From Hypoxylon rubiginosum (lineage: Eukaryota; Ascomycota; Sordariomycetes; Xylariales; Hypoxylaceae), in assembly GCA_902806565.1 (NCBI GenBank), contig CADCXA010000058.1, positions 372,001 to 436,000 on the forward strand: 64,000 nucleotides of DNA, in the 5' to 3' direction. Positions 47,976 through 60,573 of this stretch are shown in pieces. The notes under the pieces are model-generated. The model did no database searches and was not told where the DNA came from. It saw only the letters and a list, made by a program, of their open reading frames with translations. Numbering within the stretch: position 1 is the stretch's first letter; every line of letters starts with the position of its first letter. The translations under genes were made by a program, and so were the position numbers.

Positions 47976-48734
47976 AGGAGTCGGGCGCTTTTCTACGGCT
48001 CCCTCCGTTTTCATGATTTGAGCGATATTAGACATAGATTAGACGACGGCTCAATGAGATGTGGTTTGACATATATACCTTGGACTGAGTAGCAGGCGTG
48101 ATGGCGAAGAAAAGTGATGTGGTTATGGCTCGGAGATAGATAGAGGCACTGGAGTTACTAAATTAAGAATCCTACCCATTCTACTATTTAACGATATTTC
48201 ATACACTCCTGATTTGCTGCACTTGTGCTATCAAGGCACCAAATCCAAGTAGAATAGAACCTGGCGCATCTGACTACTACGCCATCGTGAGCGTTCCGCC
48301 GGCGCCAAGCCCGCCCTGTGGAACGTGGTACCCCCGAGGTGTGGGCCCCTTTTCCCGGTCGTAATCAATGCCATCAATATTATGATAGTCTACGTGATTC
48401 CCGTCTTTCATCAGATAGGGGATTCAATACCGGGAAGGGTTCGAGTCATTATTCCGCCGACTACCTACCTACCTTAACCCACAGCGACCGCCAACAGATG
48501 ATTACTCGAGCGGAGTGGTACCAACGGTCATAGGTAATCCCTTACAGGAGACTTTCATAGCACATTTCTGTATAACAAGGCTGCATCTAGACACGCGTAT
48601 TTGTATCGCCCGCGTCTGCGCTGGAGGCGGCCAAAGGCTTTGTTTGCCAGCAGAACTCCGTATGATCTACGGCACTTACCCTCCAACACCCCCTCGTACC
48701 CTTGGCTGCGGCCGAAAGAATCTCATGTGCCGCT

Positions 48735-48965
48735 ATGTGCCGCTATGTGTCCATCGCAGATCACGATTTCGATACCGAACTGGTTGCTACCATCCGATCT
48801 AAAATCTCCTCTGACGTCGTGGATTCAAGCTTGTCTGCCGATGCCATGGACGTGGCCTGGTCCGTTTCGGCTCGGATACGACAAGAAATGAAGGCCGGGC
48901 CGGACTCGGGCATATACAACGATATAATAGGCATTGCGGGGTTTGTCCGGGACTGGCGGCTCTAG
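48735..48965 (+). CDS. short unrecognised frame, possible coding relic
   Basis: A 76-residue frame from an ATG reads like ordinary protein, with alternating charged and hydrophobic residues (ELVATIRSKISSD, ARIRQEMKAGPDSG, GIAGFVRDW). It has no signal peptide and no motif I recognise. It may be a piece of a decayed gene or a chance frame; no adjoining exon could be fitted. Confidence 0.2.
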   Translation: MCRYVSIADHDFDTELVATIRSKISSDVVDSSLSADAMDVAWSVSARIRQEMKAGPDSGIYNDIIGIAGFVRDWRL

Positions 48966-49180
48966 TAGCAGAGCGAAGTACGGAAGCCGAGGTACTTCAC
49001 AGCGCCATGGCCTGAAGAGCAGCCAGCCAAGTTGCTTATCGATACATCGGAAGAATAGGTATGTTTTTCGTACGGCACCCCCTGTCCGAGCGGTTAGACT
49101 TTGGGCTGGCTCGCAAGAAGATACATAAGTCTACCTAGCCAACCTACAAATACACATTACAAAACCATCCTCACACTGAG

Positions 49181-49296
49181 GGCCGAGTTGGTTCGGCCTA
49201 GCGAATATCAGTCTTACGCTATCCTTAAAGTGTGGTTATGAGTATTCCTAGGCTCTGGGGTTCGATTCCCTAGGTGGCCATTCTTTCGTTTTTCTT
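49181..49296 (+). other. tRNA-like or tRNA-derived Pol III unit
   Basis: GGCCGAGTTGG resembles an A box of Leu/Ser-type tRNAs, and GGTTCGATTCC at 49259-49269 is an exact B box inside a five-base T stem (TGGGG/CCCTA). The first GGCC can pair with the last GGCC, giving a partial acceptor stem. TAGCG/CGCTA could be an anticodon stem but encloses 13 bases. T-rich runs follow at 49286-49296, as at Pol III stops. The cloverleaf is imperfect, so this is either a decayed tRNA or a SINE-like derivative. Confidence 0.35.
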
Positions 49297-49534
49297 TTTT
49301 CGTCTCTTCTCTGTTCAATATTTTCTACTGGGGCGGTCACTCAAGAAATATTCTGAACTTTTATTGTTATTATTATCGCTTTATTCCTTAAGTGTCTACG
49401 ATGTATGGTTCTAAATCATCAACTCCGATAGAGTGTATGTTGAAGAGTTCTTCACGAGGAACATATATGGAGAAGACGGAGATATTCAATAACGTCGTTG
49501 CTTGCGAGCTGCTTGTTCATATCGCGACAGCCTA

Positions 49535-52500
49535 TCAATCACCGTTCAAGCGATATAACTCCTTAAACCTCGTATCCCCTTCCATAAGCGTAACCGGGGC
49601 ACCGTACTCGAGTAGCTTGCCAGCATCAAGCAGCGCAACTACGTCGTAACTGCGCACTACGTGATGTAGCCGGTGCATGACAGCCAGCACAGTGCAGTCT
49701 TTGAATTCGGTATCGATGATCTCCTGCATGGTAGACTCGGTTTCGGCATCAACACTATTTTGGGTGTATAATCAGCCTCGTATCCGCGGTGCTGGAAAAA
49801 ATAGGGGGGAAAGGTGGACCGAATACTTACCTACTCATCGCCTCGTCAAGCACCAATATGCCACCCGTGGTACCCTTCTTCCACTGCCGGACCATGGCCC
49901 TGGCAAGGCACAGTAGCTGTCTCTGGCCGACCGACCAGGCAGCGGCATCGAGCGGGACATCTAGACCTCCCTGCGTGTTGATAGAGTCCCAGAGCCCTAC
50001 TCTCTCCAGTGCGTGGCGCATCATCCTATCATCGTCTTGTCCTCCTTCGCTGCTATTGTCTGGATCACTACTGCTACGGCTGGAAGTGGAAAAGGGGTCG
50101 ATATTGAAGCGCACAGTCCCGGGGATGAAAAATGGGTCCTGCGGAACGACGTTGATACGTGTGCGTAGGTCGGCGCGTTTTACGGTGGTTATGTCGACGC
50201 CGTCGATCTTGATCTGGCCCTGAGACGACGATTCATCGAGCATCCGTAGTAGCGCTAGTAGTAGAGAGCTCTTGCCACTCCCGGTACGCCCGCAGATGGC
50301 TACGTGTTGGCCGGGCTGAATCGATAGGGAGATGTTCTTCAGTACTGGTTCCGTGGTGGGTCTATTATCGTGTATATTAGTTAATTTTCGGCCTTTTCAC
50401 GCTTGTTGGAGGCAATATTGGGCTAGTAGCGTGGCCGTATAGAAGATACAGAAAAGGAAAGGGGAGGGAAAAAAAGAAGTAATGAAAGGTGAATTTACCC
50501 ATATGAAGCAACGACATCAGCCAACTGTAGCGCACCACTACCTGGCCAATTCGGTGGTAGCTGGGAGTCTACCCCTGCCCCAACCTCCCGCCCATCTTGT
50601 TCTTCGACCTCCGTATCGGCCAAAAAACGCTTGACACGGGCGACAGCACCGACACTCGACTCGAGCTTGGTCCAGTTTTGGATGAGGCGGGAGAGGGTCT
50701 CGCTGAAGTTCACCACGACTAGCAAGCTAACACCGACGCTGCCCGCGGTGAAGCTGTCGTGCCACGTTACAACGATGGCCACCAGGACCACGGCTAGTGC
50801 GGCCACCAGCAGGTCCAGTACGAACGCGAGCCACTGCTGGATGCAGCTTTGCAGATACACGGGCCGCTGGGAGTCATCGACTAGCTCGTGGTTGCGGCGG
50901 CGGTACTGCGGCTGCCAGCCGAACGCACGGATTGTCGAGCTGCCGGCGTTCGTCTCGCCGAATTGCGTGTAAAGCGGGGCGCGCGCCTCGATGCCTAGGA
51001 GCCGTATCTGTCGTGACGTTTGCAGGTAGAACCGTTGCAGGAAGTAGACGGCTACGCCTAGGAAGGGGATCGTCACGCCGAGGTACCGCGAGAAGATGGC
51101 AAGGATTACGATCTTGATTCCGAGGGATACAGCGGCTGTCGTGCGAGCGAGCGGTTAGTGTTTCTCGTCTCAACGCAATTCTTGCTGTGGATTTGATGAT
51201 TGGGAATACTGACTCGATGTGTAGTTGAACATCACTAAGGGTAGGTCCATGTCTACAAGATCCATGTCTTGGCTAAATCTGATCAGGGATAAATTAGTCA
51301 ACATAGGTCATATAGTGGTTAGAAAGGGGTATTTTCTAGATATTAGCGACGTAGGACAGAAAAGCCACTTACCGGTTAAGAAGTTCACCGCTATCCGTCG
51401 AAGCAAAGAAGCGGAATGGTGCCCTAGTCGCAATAGTTAATACATCATGACACGGTTTGGAATAGCAACGGGATGGTAGGCTTACTTGACCACGGCCCCT
51501 AGTAGATCGGCATGAAGGTTGGCGGCTGTGCTCGATATTATGGAGATGACCGCGAACCTGCCATCATCTTAGTTAGCTAACGTCCTCTCGCTCAACAAGT
51601 TGTCTAGAACTCACCAGGATGCTATGGCGGCAGCGATAACGCCAACAACTCCAATCATCGCATAGATTCCCATATACAACCCTACGTCCTTGTTCGGCTC
51701 GACTGCATTAGCCGCAGACCACCAATTTACCACGACAGCTACGAGTATAGTCAATATTACGTCCCAAATCTAAATAATGCAGGGTTTCTTACTAGAAAAT
51801 TCCATGCAGAACACCCAGAGACTGATGAACCCCATGTATAGACCAACTGCGAGATATCCCGCATTGGCGATGTAATACTTGTAGACGGTTAGATCCCCAT
51901 GCTTGCGTCGGAGATCCGTAAGCGATCTATTCGACTCCTCAGCCATATCGGTCGACGCCCGGGACATTTCGCGGACTAATCCGGTATTTTCGGTTTTAGG
52001 GGTCTCGACATTCTCGATATCAGGTTCGGACTGGACGGTAATCCCAAGCTTGCTGACGTAGCCGTCACCTTGGAGGAGAGTCACAGGGCTTCCTGTTTCT
52101 ACAATACTGCCGTCCTCGATGACGATGATAGTATCGGCGAGCGCCATGATGTTTTCTGTAATGGTTTGGTTAGCAGGACGTGGTGAATGTTTCTACCTTG
52201 CTTCGAGAAAACCTACTATTATGCGTGGCTATGACCACTGTTGTCTGGCGCTGTCTAAGGAGGCCGTCGCGTCCCAGGAGACGTGATGCCACTAGACTCG
52301 CCGTGTTGGAATCCATGCTGCTGAATACATCATCAAGAATTACGATTCTATGCCTGGCATAAACAGCGCGGGCCAATGCCTATGAAATCCATAAAGCCTC
52401 TGGTTAGCGTCTTGTCTCAACTGGTGACTGCTATAAAGAATCAACTCACGACGCGCTGTTTTTGGCCACCGCTCAAGTTCTGGCCCGTACTTCCTACGCT

Positions 52501-55091
52501 AGTTTGGTCACCTCTCTGTAGTTGTCGTAGGTCGGTGTCGAGCCCGCATGCGTATAGGATACTGCTATACCACTTTTTATCGTAAGGCGACACACCAATG
52601 ATGTTCTGGCGCACTGTTTTGTTCTCAAGCCATGGCTCTTGTGCACAGTACGCCATAACCTCGCGAGACCTACTCCCTTGATTTTTATCTCCGGGCGGTA
52701 GGCTTGTAGAGATCATTTCGCCCAGTAGGCTATTCAGGAAAGCCGACTTCCCGCTTCCGACGCGTCCTACAACCGCCGTCACTCCTCCTCGTCGGATATC
52801 CACGTCGAGGTCCTTTAGCACAGCCGGCTTATCCCTGGCCCATGCGAAGCTCTGGTTTCTTAGAGAAATGAGCTGGTCCTCTTTTACGTAAACTGCTTTT
52901 CCGCTGCTCTTCGGTGATGCTAGACGCTGAAGACTGATACCTGATTCACTACGGGCTGGATCATCATCGTGCATATTAGAGTCTTCCGTATTACGGTTAC
53001 AGTATTCCTGTACACGCTCAAAGCTTCCAATACTTTGGAAAAGCTGCGGAAGCGCTTGGATGAAGAGTATTACTGGCGTCGTCAATAGACTGATTAAAGT
53101 GATTGAAGTGAAGGCCTTCGCGGCTAGAAGGGACTCGTCCTTCCAGAAGATCGCTATCACGACGTATACGGCGAAGGTTACAACAGGGGCGAGATTTAAG
53201 GGTGTAAGAGCTAGACACGGTCGTTAGCATCAAGACCAGCCTGGTTCGGGGGGTGGGGGGATCGGAGTCAACGAACATAGCAGTAATGCCCAGACTAAGA
53301 GCTTCCGGTAAACCTTAGATACGTTTATCTCATCCACGCGCAGCTTCTGGACGACTGTCGACATTACAGGCGAGATACCAAGCATCTTGACGGCCTTCAT
53401 GTTGCTTAGGAAGCTAGACGTGACCCTGAGTCTCTCCTGAACTCTTTCGACCCATCGTACTTGGGCAGCTCGCGCCGCCTTGGATACCCTGTATACAATT
53501 GCGATAAATACTAGGCAGTAATAGTACGGTTTAGCAATGTTACTTGTAAAGTTGTCACGAGGGTAGATGACTTACCGAAAATGAGGACGATAGGAGCGAC
53601 ACAAGCTACGGACATCTGTAGGCCGAGAAGCCAACAGGCAATAGCAATATCCACCAGTGAGCTCCATATCTTGTGAAATCTTTGCGCCCCATTAATTATT
53701 CTTTCTACGTCCGTACTCATCAGGGCCATCGAGGTGATCTCGCTAGTGTCGGCCGCTCCCTTATGCAGGGTTCGATCATAGATAAGAGCAATCAGACCAC
53801 CTCGCACCCTGGTTGTGAACCGGAAGTTTTGGTATTGGTAGATAGAATTGGAGACCTAGACCAAGCTGATTAGATTTTAGACCAGCCTTAGAAAAGGTGA
53901 CATTGAGGCCACGGGAACTTTTGCTGTTGACTTACCGCCATACCTAGGTAGACGAGAGCCCAGGCACCAATCAGACCCTTCCCATAGTTAGAATCAGGGT
54001 TTTCAAGACCTACGAACGTCACCGTCGCGTTGACGAGGAAGGGCTGTGCAAAGGTAAAGCCGGTCAGACAGAGCCGGGGTACAATGGCTGATAAGAGCGA
54101 GAGCAGATAGACCCGGAGGCATGCGCGAAGTAGGCTGTGTTTGGCCTGGGGGTCATCTAGTAGTAATAAAGAGACACATGTAAACAGCTACACTCCGGGA
54201 ATGATCAAAAGATTCTAGCAGGCGTTACATACATCTGGCCCAAGTTTCCGTGAGGGCTTTGCCCGTCAGCCGGCTTTCGAGCCCGGCGTCTAGGGGCGGG
54301 AGGTCGTTAAGCGCAATGATCCTAGCGTAGCCGGCGCGGAACGTGGCAGTAAGCCAAGCGAAGCTAGTTCGGCTCCAGATCCCGCTCCTCTGCTCGGGCG
54401 CTAGGGCTCTGCCCTTGAAGGGAGGACTCTGATCGTTAATTGCTTCATCAGAGCTCTGAACTTGACCTGAAGCCGAACTTGCTGTCGCATCTGCCTTCTT
54501 TTCAACAGATTCTAGGATCAACGCTGTACCTGTCAAAGTGAATACGAGGGTAGCTACGGCGGGGACGGAATGACCCTCATTACTACGAGGCAACAATAAC
54601 GAAAAGGTACGGGTCCGTGCGGTGCCGAGAACGACAAGCACGGAAAGGTAGAGCCCTAGCAATGTGGAAGGCCGCAGGCGACGCGTGTGGTCCGCGAAAG
54701 ACAGTACTAGAGCCGCGACGGTTGCAATGGCGCCCAGGATATCGGCTGCTAGCGAAGCATCCGTAGCGAAGGCTAGGTGCTGGACTCGGAGAGCTAGAAG
54801 CGCTAACTGAGCCGCCAGCAAGGCAGTAAGTACAGCGAGTTTAGCCCCCAAAAGCTTGGAGTAGAGGGGGAAGAGGACGGCGGTACGAGAGGGCGGTTTC
54901 CGTCGCAACCGACGAAGCAGCAGCGGCGCAATGCGCGTAGGAAGGAGCGCTAAGAAGATCGCGGCCGGCAGGCAAGCGAAGAATATGTCCTCGAATTGGA
55001 GAGTGAAGTCGAAGGAGCGACAGGTCGGGTCGACGCGGGGTCCAAAGGCCCGGTCGCTCCCAGACGCGCAGCCATTACTCGTTGTTGCCAT
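49535..55091 (-). CDS. ABCC-type (MRP-like) full-length ABC transporter
   Basis: Fourteen exons give exactly 1526 residues: 55091-54233, 54156-53936, 53855-53576, 53510-53277, 53210-52450, 52379-52217, 52155-51793, 51738-51615, 51557-51486, 51423-51373, 51278-51214, 51135-50499, 50361-49831, 49754-49535. Order: an N-terminal TMD0 with about five helices, TMD1, NBD1, TMD2, NBD2. NBD1 has Walker A GRVGSGKSA (~680-687), signature LSGGQKQR and Walker B IVILDDVFSSMD. NBD2 has Walker A GRTGSGKSS (~1301-1308), signature WSVGQRQL and Walker B ILVLDEAMSSVD. Family members export conjugated or hydrophobic compounds across the plasma or vacuolar membrane. The Asp instead of Glu after Walker B in NBD1 is usual for ABCC proteins; Met for Thr in DEATS of NBD2 is a small oddity. 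One donor is GTTCGT (53276), the others ordinary. Confidence 0.93.
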
Positions 55092-57701
55092 CGATGCTTA
55101 CATGGGTGAGAATGGTAAAGATCAATAGGAGATCGAGGTGGAGGAGAAATGATATTGGAGTGCAGCTGCAGATTGAGTTAGGGGGCGGCTGTGAAAATAC
55201 AGCTCCAGCTTAGGTACCTCTAGGTACCTAGGTAGCCATCAAACGCGTCCTCTTAGGTGCCTTAATGAGAGCACCCCTTACCCAATTTGGTTTCGGGACA
55301 GGGGTATATCATTATCCTTGCAACCTCACGTATGATTTTCAACCATGGCAACTATAGCCGGGAGGTTTAAAATAATGGACTGAGTATCAAATTAATGTAA
55401 TGCTTGAGTTGTTATTGGGCTGTCAGGTTTGGCTGTCGGTGTGTATAGTTTGCTCAACGGACTCTAACGTTATAGACCCTCTATATAGACCCTCTACCAA
55501 GCTAATGACGATATCTTGATGTAGAGGCCGGCAAGAGATTTGCATTGTTTAATATCACAATGATCGCCCAGTCCAATCACAAATACCATACTTCTAGGAA
55601 CCTTCACCAAGCCTAAAGTGTTCCACGGATTGAAATAATGAGGTCAACGGTGGCTAGTTTCCGGGAAAACCAAGACGCTTCTCTCACTTACGAACAGTAC
55701 ATTAGGTAGGCAGTTAAGTTACACAAGCGTCTCCTATTTCACATCATGGTGTGACAGCGTGGCGTTACGTAAGCGCCTGTATATAAAGCTCCAAGATGGC
55801 ACCTTTATGGCACCTTTTTTTTATTCTATTTTCTTTGTGACACCAGAATTGCTCGGATTTTGACATGACAGACATACCTAATTCTTACAAGAGTGCTCAT
55901 GGCTATCTATTTATATAAGAACATTTGAAACATAAAAGCGTGTCCCACCACTGTGGCCAATGCAAATTGCTGCTTATCCCCGACAGCCATTTCCACTACC
56001 GAAAGCTAGTCCACCTTAGGCGGGTACAAGTCATAGGGCCTTGCATCTAGCTGGTCTTAATTACCTATATAATGTACCACTGCATCTCATATACCAGAAG
56101 ATTAAAGGTCGTTCAGATATTGATCATGTACTGAGCCTAATACATGAGCTGTACCCACGTACTAGGGTACCTAACAATCACCATACCAGGTAAATCTCTG
56201 GTAGGAGCTTAATGGTACTTCTTACCTGAAGCTAATCTGTTCCTTCTACCTACCTAGGTAGGTAATCGAAGTTTGATATTGACGGCCGGGATACGGCCCC
56301 ACTCTGCGGCTCCGTGGTCGGCTCCACATGCCGTGCTCCGGGAGGTACTCCGGTATCTTTCAACGTCAGCTTGTCAATTATACTGGTTCAAAGCCAACTG
56401 CTGCACCTCTAGTCTCTTGGACCTAAGTAGCTAGTCTTCGATCACTTAAAGAAAAGGCTAAATAACGTTCACAGTAGAAGGCGAAGTCAATACGTTCCAT
56501 AACGTCAAATTTACAATGCTATTAACTTATGCTCCGTTGCCTTTACACGTATCGCCGCTACCTACTAAAGAGCTGGCGTTAATCTCGTTAAAGTCTAACG
56601 TTAACTACGACACTGTGAAGCTAATCATACCCATAAAAATCTGGTGATGTCTAAAAAACCACGTTTATCTCAGAGTGTCTAGCTGCCATGGATGATTCAC
56701 TTCCTTCCCAAGTATTATCTTACTAGCTGCGTGACCCGTCCTTCGGCCGGAGTGATTTTACAGGATGATCACCACTACTGTTTGGTAATCCCGTCAAAGA
56801 GGGCATTCTATTATGTTACAGAACCAGAGAAATAAAAATAGCAGCGCTGTTACGCGAGGATCCCCCAGTCGAACTACGGGGGACTGCGGGGAACATATCT
56901 ACCTAGGCAAAGGATAAGGCTCACTGCGCTTTACTTGAGAAACTATCCAGATTGACAGGTTGAATTCTCTATCTGAGGGACCAAGGGCTAAAGACCTAGG
57001 GTTATAGTATATTTATCCCTATCCCGCATTCACTGGGTTTCACAAAACTGTGAAGCAGCCAAGGAGACCTACTGCTTCGCAAGAACCTCTCCTAGCAGCA
57101 CAATATATATAAATTCGTGACCTAAAGCTAGCAAACTGATAAAAGTAGCAGTTGCTCGGTGCTGAGCAACCATGGGCGGGTGCAGATGTCAAAAAAGACC
57201 GCCGAGCATGGCTGGTTTGGCTCGAGCACTGGAAAGAACTGAGGGGGGTACCCGCCCTATGTCAACGATACCTTCATTCCTGTAGAAACCAGGGCAGTCA
57301 CTATTAAGCGGAGAAAAATTCTGCCAGTCTGGAAGCTTCCGCCCTCTGTTGCCAGGTTTTTAAACTGGCCTACCTGATCCCCTCCTTTCGTTTCCTTTTC
57401 CTCTTTTTTTCTTTCCTCCACCAGCAACTGACGCACCACTCCTGCTGTGCAAAACAGATCCAACACCAAGCTCTGTAGTAGCATTTTGACTTGTGGCTAC
57501 ATACTTCGCATCTCTTTTCTTCACAAGCTTAAAATTCAACTGCGTGTTGCTGGCCTCGTTGGAATTTTCGAATAGCCTCTTTTTGCACCACCGTTGCTAT
57601 TCCCTCTCGTCGTTCGACGCCTTACTGCTGCCGACGAGCTATTCCGTATTCTTCAAGCCTCTCATTCCGTTGAAATCGCAAATCTCTAAATAGCCTTCAC
57701 T
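55092..57701. other. gene-free divergent intergenic region
   Basis: This holds the promoters of the ABC transporter (-) and the gene at 57702 (+), with no supported gene. It has CTACCTACCTAGGTAGGTA at about 56248-56266, a hairpin at 57151-57170 and a CCCCCAGTCG/CTACGGGGGACTG pair at about 56864-56887. Repeated inverted strings hint at decayed mobile DNA. Confidence 0.5.
57151..57170. repeat. perfect 7-base hairpin
   Basis: GTTGCTC and GAGCAAC are separated by the six bases GGTGCT. No function is assigned. Confidence 0.7.
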
Positions 57702-58754
57702 ATGGCGAACAATCAAGCTCTCATCCATCTGACCTACAGAGACCTGTTCTTGGAAAACAGAGAAGTATTCTCAGGAGACCATACCGGTGACTTCCTACTG
57801 TAAGTTGCAAACTCCTCCTTACCCTCACCACAAGCTCCTCGAGCAGCAATACTAACCATTTATCCACCAGCGTCATACTTGCTCTGCGCATGGCCTACTC
57901 CCACACCAGCCCTCTGTCGGCATATGATCCGTTCGAAAGGTAAGTGCTTTCTGTTCCTTTCATTATCTAGCACCAACCCCAGTGCTGGTATTGCGATACT
58001 GACTAGTTGTTTAAAAGACAAACTGGCGTGATCCTTGCCGGAAATGTCTCCATCCGACTTGACATAGAGATGCTAAGACCGCTTCCCCTCTTCTACCGAC
58101 AGTTCGTCTCAGCCTCGGGCGTCTTCCGCCGCTTGGTAGAAGTTGATAGGAAGGAGATAAGCGCATGGAAGATCGTCTTGATTGCCCTGTATGGGGGAGT
58201 GGGTAACAGTCTTAGCCTCGACACCCTCCAATACGGAGGGCAAAGCTATATCAAGGCTATGAAGATCTTGGTTTCCTACCACGCAGAGGCGTGGGTGCGG
58301 GTTTTGGTGGGACACTACTTTCGCGCCTACTGCCACCGGATGGTGGAGATAGCCAGAGCCGTCCCTGTCTACGCCGCCAACGGAATCGCCAGACAGGACG
58401 CAATACTCATGAAGATAGACAAATGCGCCAACCTATTCCACCAGTGCGTCCCGGAAGACTTTATCGGAATCCCGGTGTGGGCGTTTGGCTGCTGGGCGCT
58501 GCGCGCCATCGACTTCTACTACCGTATGTAACATCCAGAGTTCCTTTTTCCCCTTTCTAGTATCATTTCTGCTCGCTTGGGAGTATTCACTCCCAAGATA
58601 TGCATTAAACGAGCCAATCCCCTTTCAAAACAAGCAATTACTAACTCCTGTTGTTATAGTGAACTGTCGCATGAGTCAACTGTCTCCCCTCCTCCAAGTC
58701 TTGATCCGCTGGGCAGCCGAAATCATTCTCTTGATGGAAGAGGAAGACGAGTAG
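57702..58754 (+). CDS. hypothetical protein of unknown family
   Basis: Four exons, 57702-57799, 57871-57939, 58018-58523 and 58660-58754, give 255 residues. Donors are GTAAGT-like or GTATGT, branch sites CTAAC/CTGAC are present, and frames join without stops, so the gene is probably real. The protein has no signal peptide and no long transmembrane helix. It is mostly alpha-helical in character, with a short start (MANNQALIHLTYRDLFLEN), a Trp/Tyr-rich C-terminal part (GIPVWAFGCWALRAIDFYY) and an acidic end (MEEEDE). The acceptor of exon 3 is AAAAG, chosen because the earlier ACTAG gives the wrong frame. I do not recognise the family and give no function. Confidence 0.65.
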
Positions 58755-60573
58755 GTCATCTTCCTCCGCGGTTAGGTTAGCTGCTGCTGCTGCTGCTACT
58801 TAGGGCCAACTGCGCGACAGTGTCTGTTTACGGCCGTCGAACTAATCCTACGCAAAATTGCAATACGTTTGGCGTCGATTAATCTGGCCTGGCGAACGGA
58901 TAGCGCACGCAGAGTTCTGGAATCACGATGTAATAGGGTTTGAAAACGGTTTCCAGGTAGATACATAAGACAGTTTGCATTGCCGGTCGAAATACACTTT
59001 CTTCTCGGATCAAATTTAGCGTCTATGAATCGTGATTGTGAAGTTACTAGTAAATTATTGAAATATCTCTAGTGCCTACGTTTTCCATCGTAGGGCTATA
59101 CTCATGTAATGGTCGCCTACCTACCTAGGTACTAGAGCCCACCAGACGCCCAGCACCAAGCCTGTGGCCCTTAAATCGCAATATGAAAACGCTCGGAACA
59201 CGGACAGATATAAGGCGTCTACCTACATATGTAGTGAAAATACTCCGGGGCTTTTAGAATCAACTGGAAGACAGTTAGCTTACTAGGAGTGTAGGTATCT
59301 ATTAGGCGTACTCCATTGTAAACTAGCGGTTTATCCAGCTGGCGTCCTATTATTGGCATTTTGCTATTGCTCTTCTATCTAGCTTTCGTTATGAGCCGAT
59401 CCAGGACGCCCAAATTAATATCGTGATCTAAATGGTGGTGTTGCAATTTCACTTGCGGCACCTGTACTCGCTACACTACATACTGATCTATCTCTAGTCT
59501 GTCAAGATTGAAGATATTCATGACTTTCAATGCCTTTAATTCCCAATCAACTGCAACGTCAAGATCGAGTTGTCTTACTCTATGCCTTGTATTCGCCTCG
59601 CCATATTATCGTAACCCTTGGGAGCCCACAAACAAAAGTTTAAGCATCACAAGATATTTTACAAAATACAACCTATTTCGAAGAATACGATATGATATAT
59701 CCTACTCAGAGTTATTCAGTGGGCGAATTGGATGCATACGTGCATATTAGCAATTTAATCCCACTACCCATGGTTAATGCATTCACGAGATGAAGCTTAC
59801 AAGCGTCCATTTAATCTGCAGATAAACAAAGGGTTTACGCTATTCATGCTACTTCAAGTGAAAGATTACAACAATATGCAGAACACTAATATTTACAAGT
59901 AGTGCGTAAAAGAGAATACCAATAATCTCTAGATGAACCTCTCCAAACGGACGGTTGTTGTCATCCAACCCGGCCGGGACGGCGGGACGGACCGAAATCC
60001 GGCCCCGCTCCGGCCCCACAATTGCGGCGAGATATTCCCACAGTGACGGCGCATCATTCGCTACCTAATTAGCCTTAGCTCCATGTTCGATCAAGAACTG
60101 CAAAAACCTAGAGTCCATATCGTCCATTCTAAGCATCTAATTAAAAATTAGGTGGTATATTTGCACATGGTCAAGATTTATCTGCTATCGTAAACGGAAA
60201 CCTATGCTTCTACTAGTAGGGCCTATTGTCATAAAAAGCTGGCGGTACGCATCTCAGACAACTGTCTATGGTCTTGATATTTTCATCGAACATGAACTTT
60301 TATCACAGCCACCTGAAATCATATTGATAGCAGAATGTATGTGTGTGCCTCTATTATCCATTCCGTTTTATGGCTGTCGCCTTGTCAGACGATCACGAAA
60401 AGATCCTCGCAGCGACGCTCCGCTAATATGTATCATATCTCATCCATAGGCATTTTCGGGTGCTTCTTCCAACTGCATTAAGCTGTCTCGAAGCCAGAGC
60501 CGGAAACCTCATCATCGTTACGCCAGCTTCATATCCTATTTCCGTTATGGTATGTACTGTCGCACGCCCTCTT
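58755..60573. other. intergenic region
   Basis: No complete gene. A GCT run lies at about 58781-58797, ACCTACCTAGGTA at about 59119 and a GGCCGGGACGGCGGGACGG tract at about 59971. A short ankyrin-like relic is at 60065-60136. A plus-strand ATG frame at 60204-60449 has no clear features. Confidence 0.5.
60065..60136 (-). pseudogene. possible ankyrin-repeat remnant
   Basis: The minus strand reads MDSRFLQFLIEHGAKAN before a TAG. FLxFLIEHGAxxN is the second helix and turn of an ankyrin repeat. It follows an AATTAG that could be a 3' splice site. Only one partial repeat is visible, so it is at most a fragment. Confidence 0.25.

Larger units (their letters stand above)
47976..49534. other. intergenic region between convergent genes
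   Basis: Besides a possible coding relic (48735-48965) and a tRNA-like Pol III unit (49181-49296), nothing is recognised. The duplicated string ATGTGCCGCT occurs at about 48725-48744. Confidence 0.5.

Noticed and set aside
47180..48035. Frames of up to 278 codons on both strands over the dehydrogenase
   Set aside because: Shadows of the GC-rich third exon; composition is low-complexity Arg/Pro or Asp/Glu/Gly.
51739..51792. Apparent frame error in the ABC transporter at the GCATTATTTAG acceptor
   Set aside because: Resolved by using the later acceptor ACTCGTAG (exon from 51738), which gives the expected FSTVVVNWWSAANA and keeps the 1526-residue frame.
40742..58754. Secondary-metabolite gene cluster including the sugar and ABC transporters and dehydrogenase
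   Set aside because: No PKS, NRPS, terpene or tailoring core gene and wide gaps between the genes.
60204..60449. 81-codon plus-strand ATG frame
   Set aside because: No clear motif; the LDIFIEHELL string is only weakly ankyrin-like.
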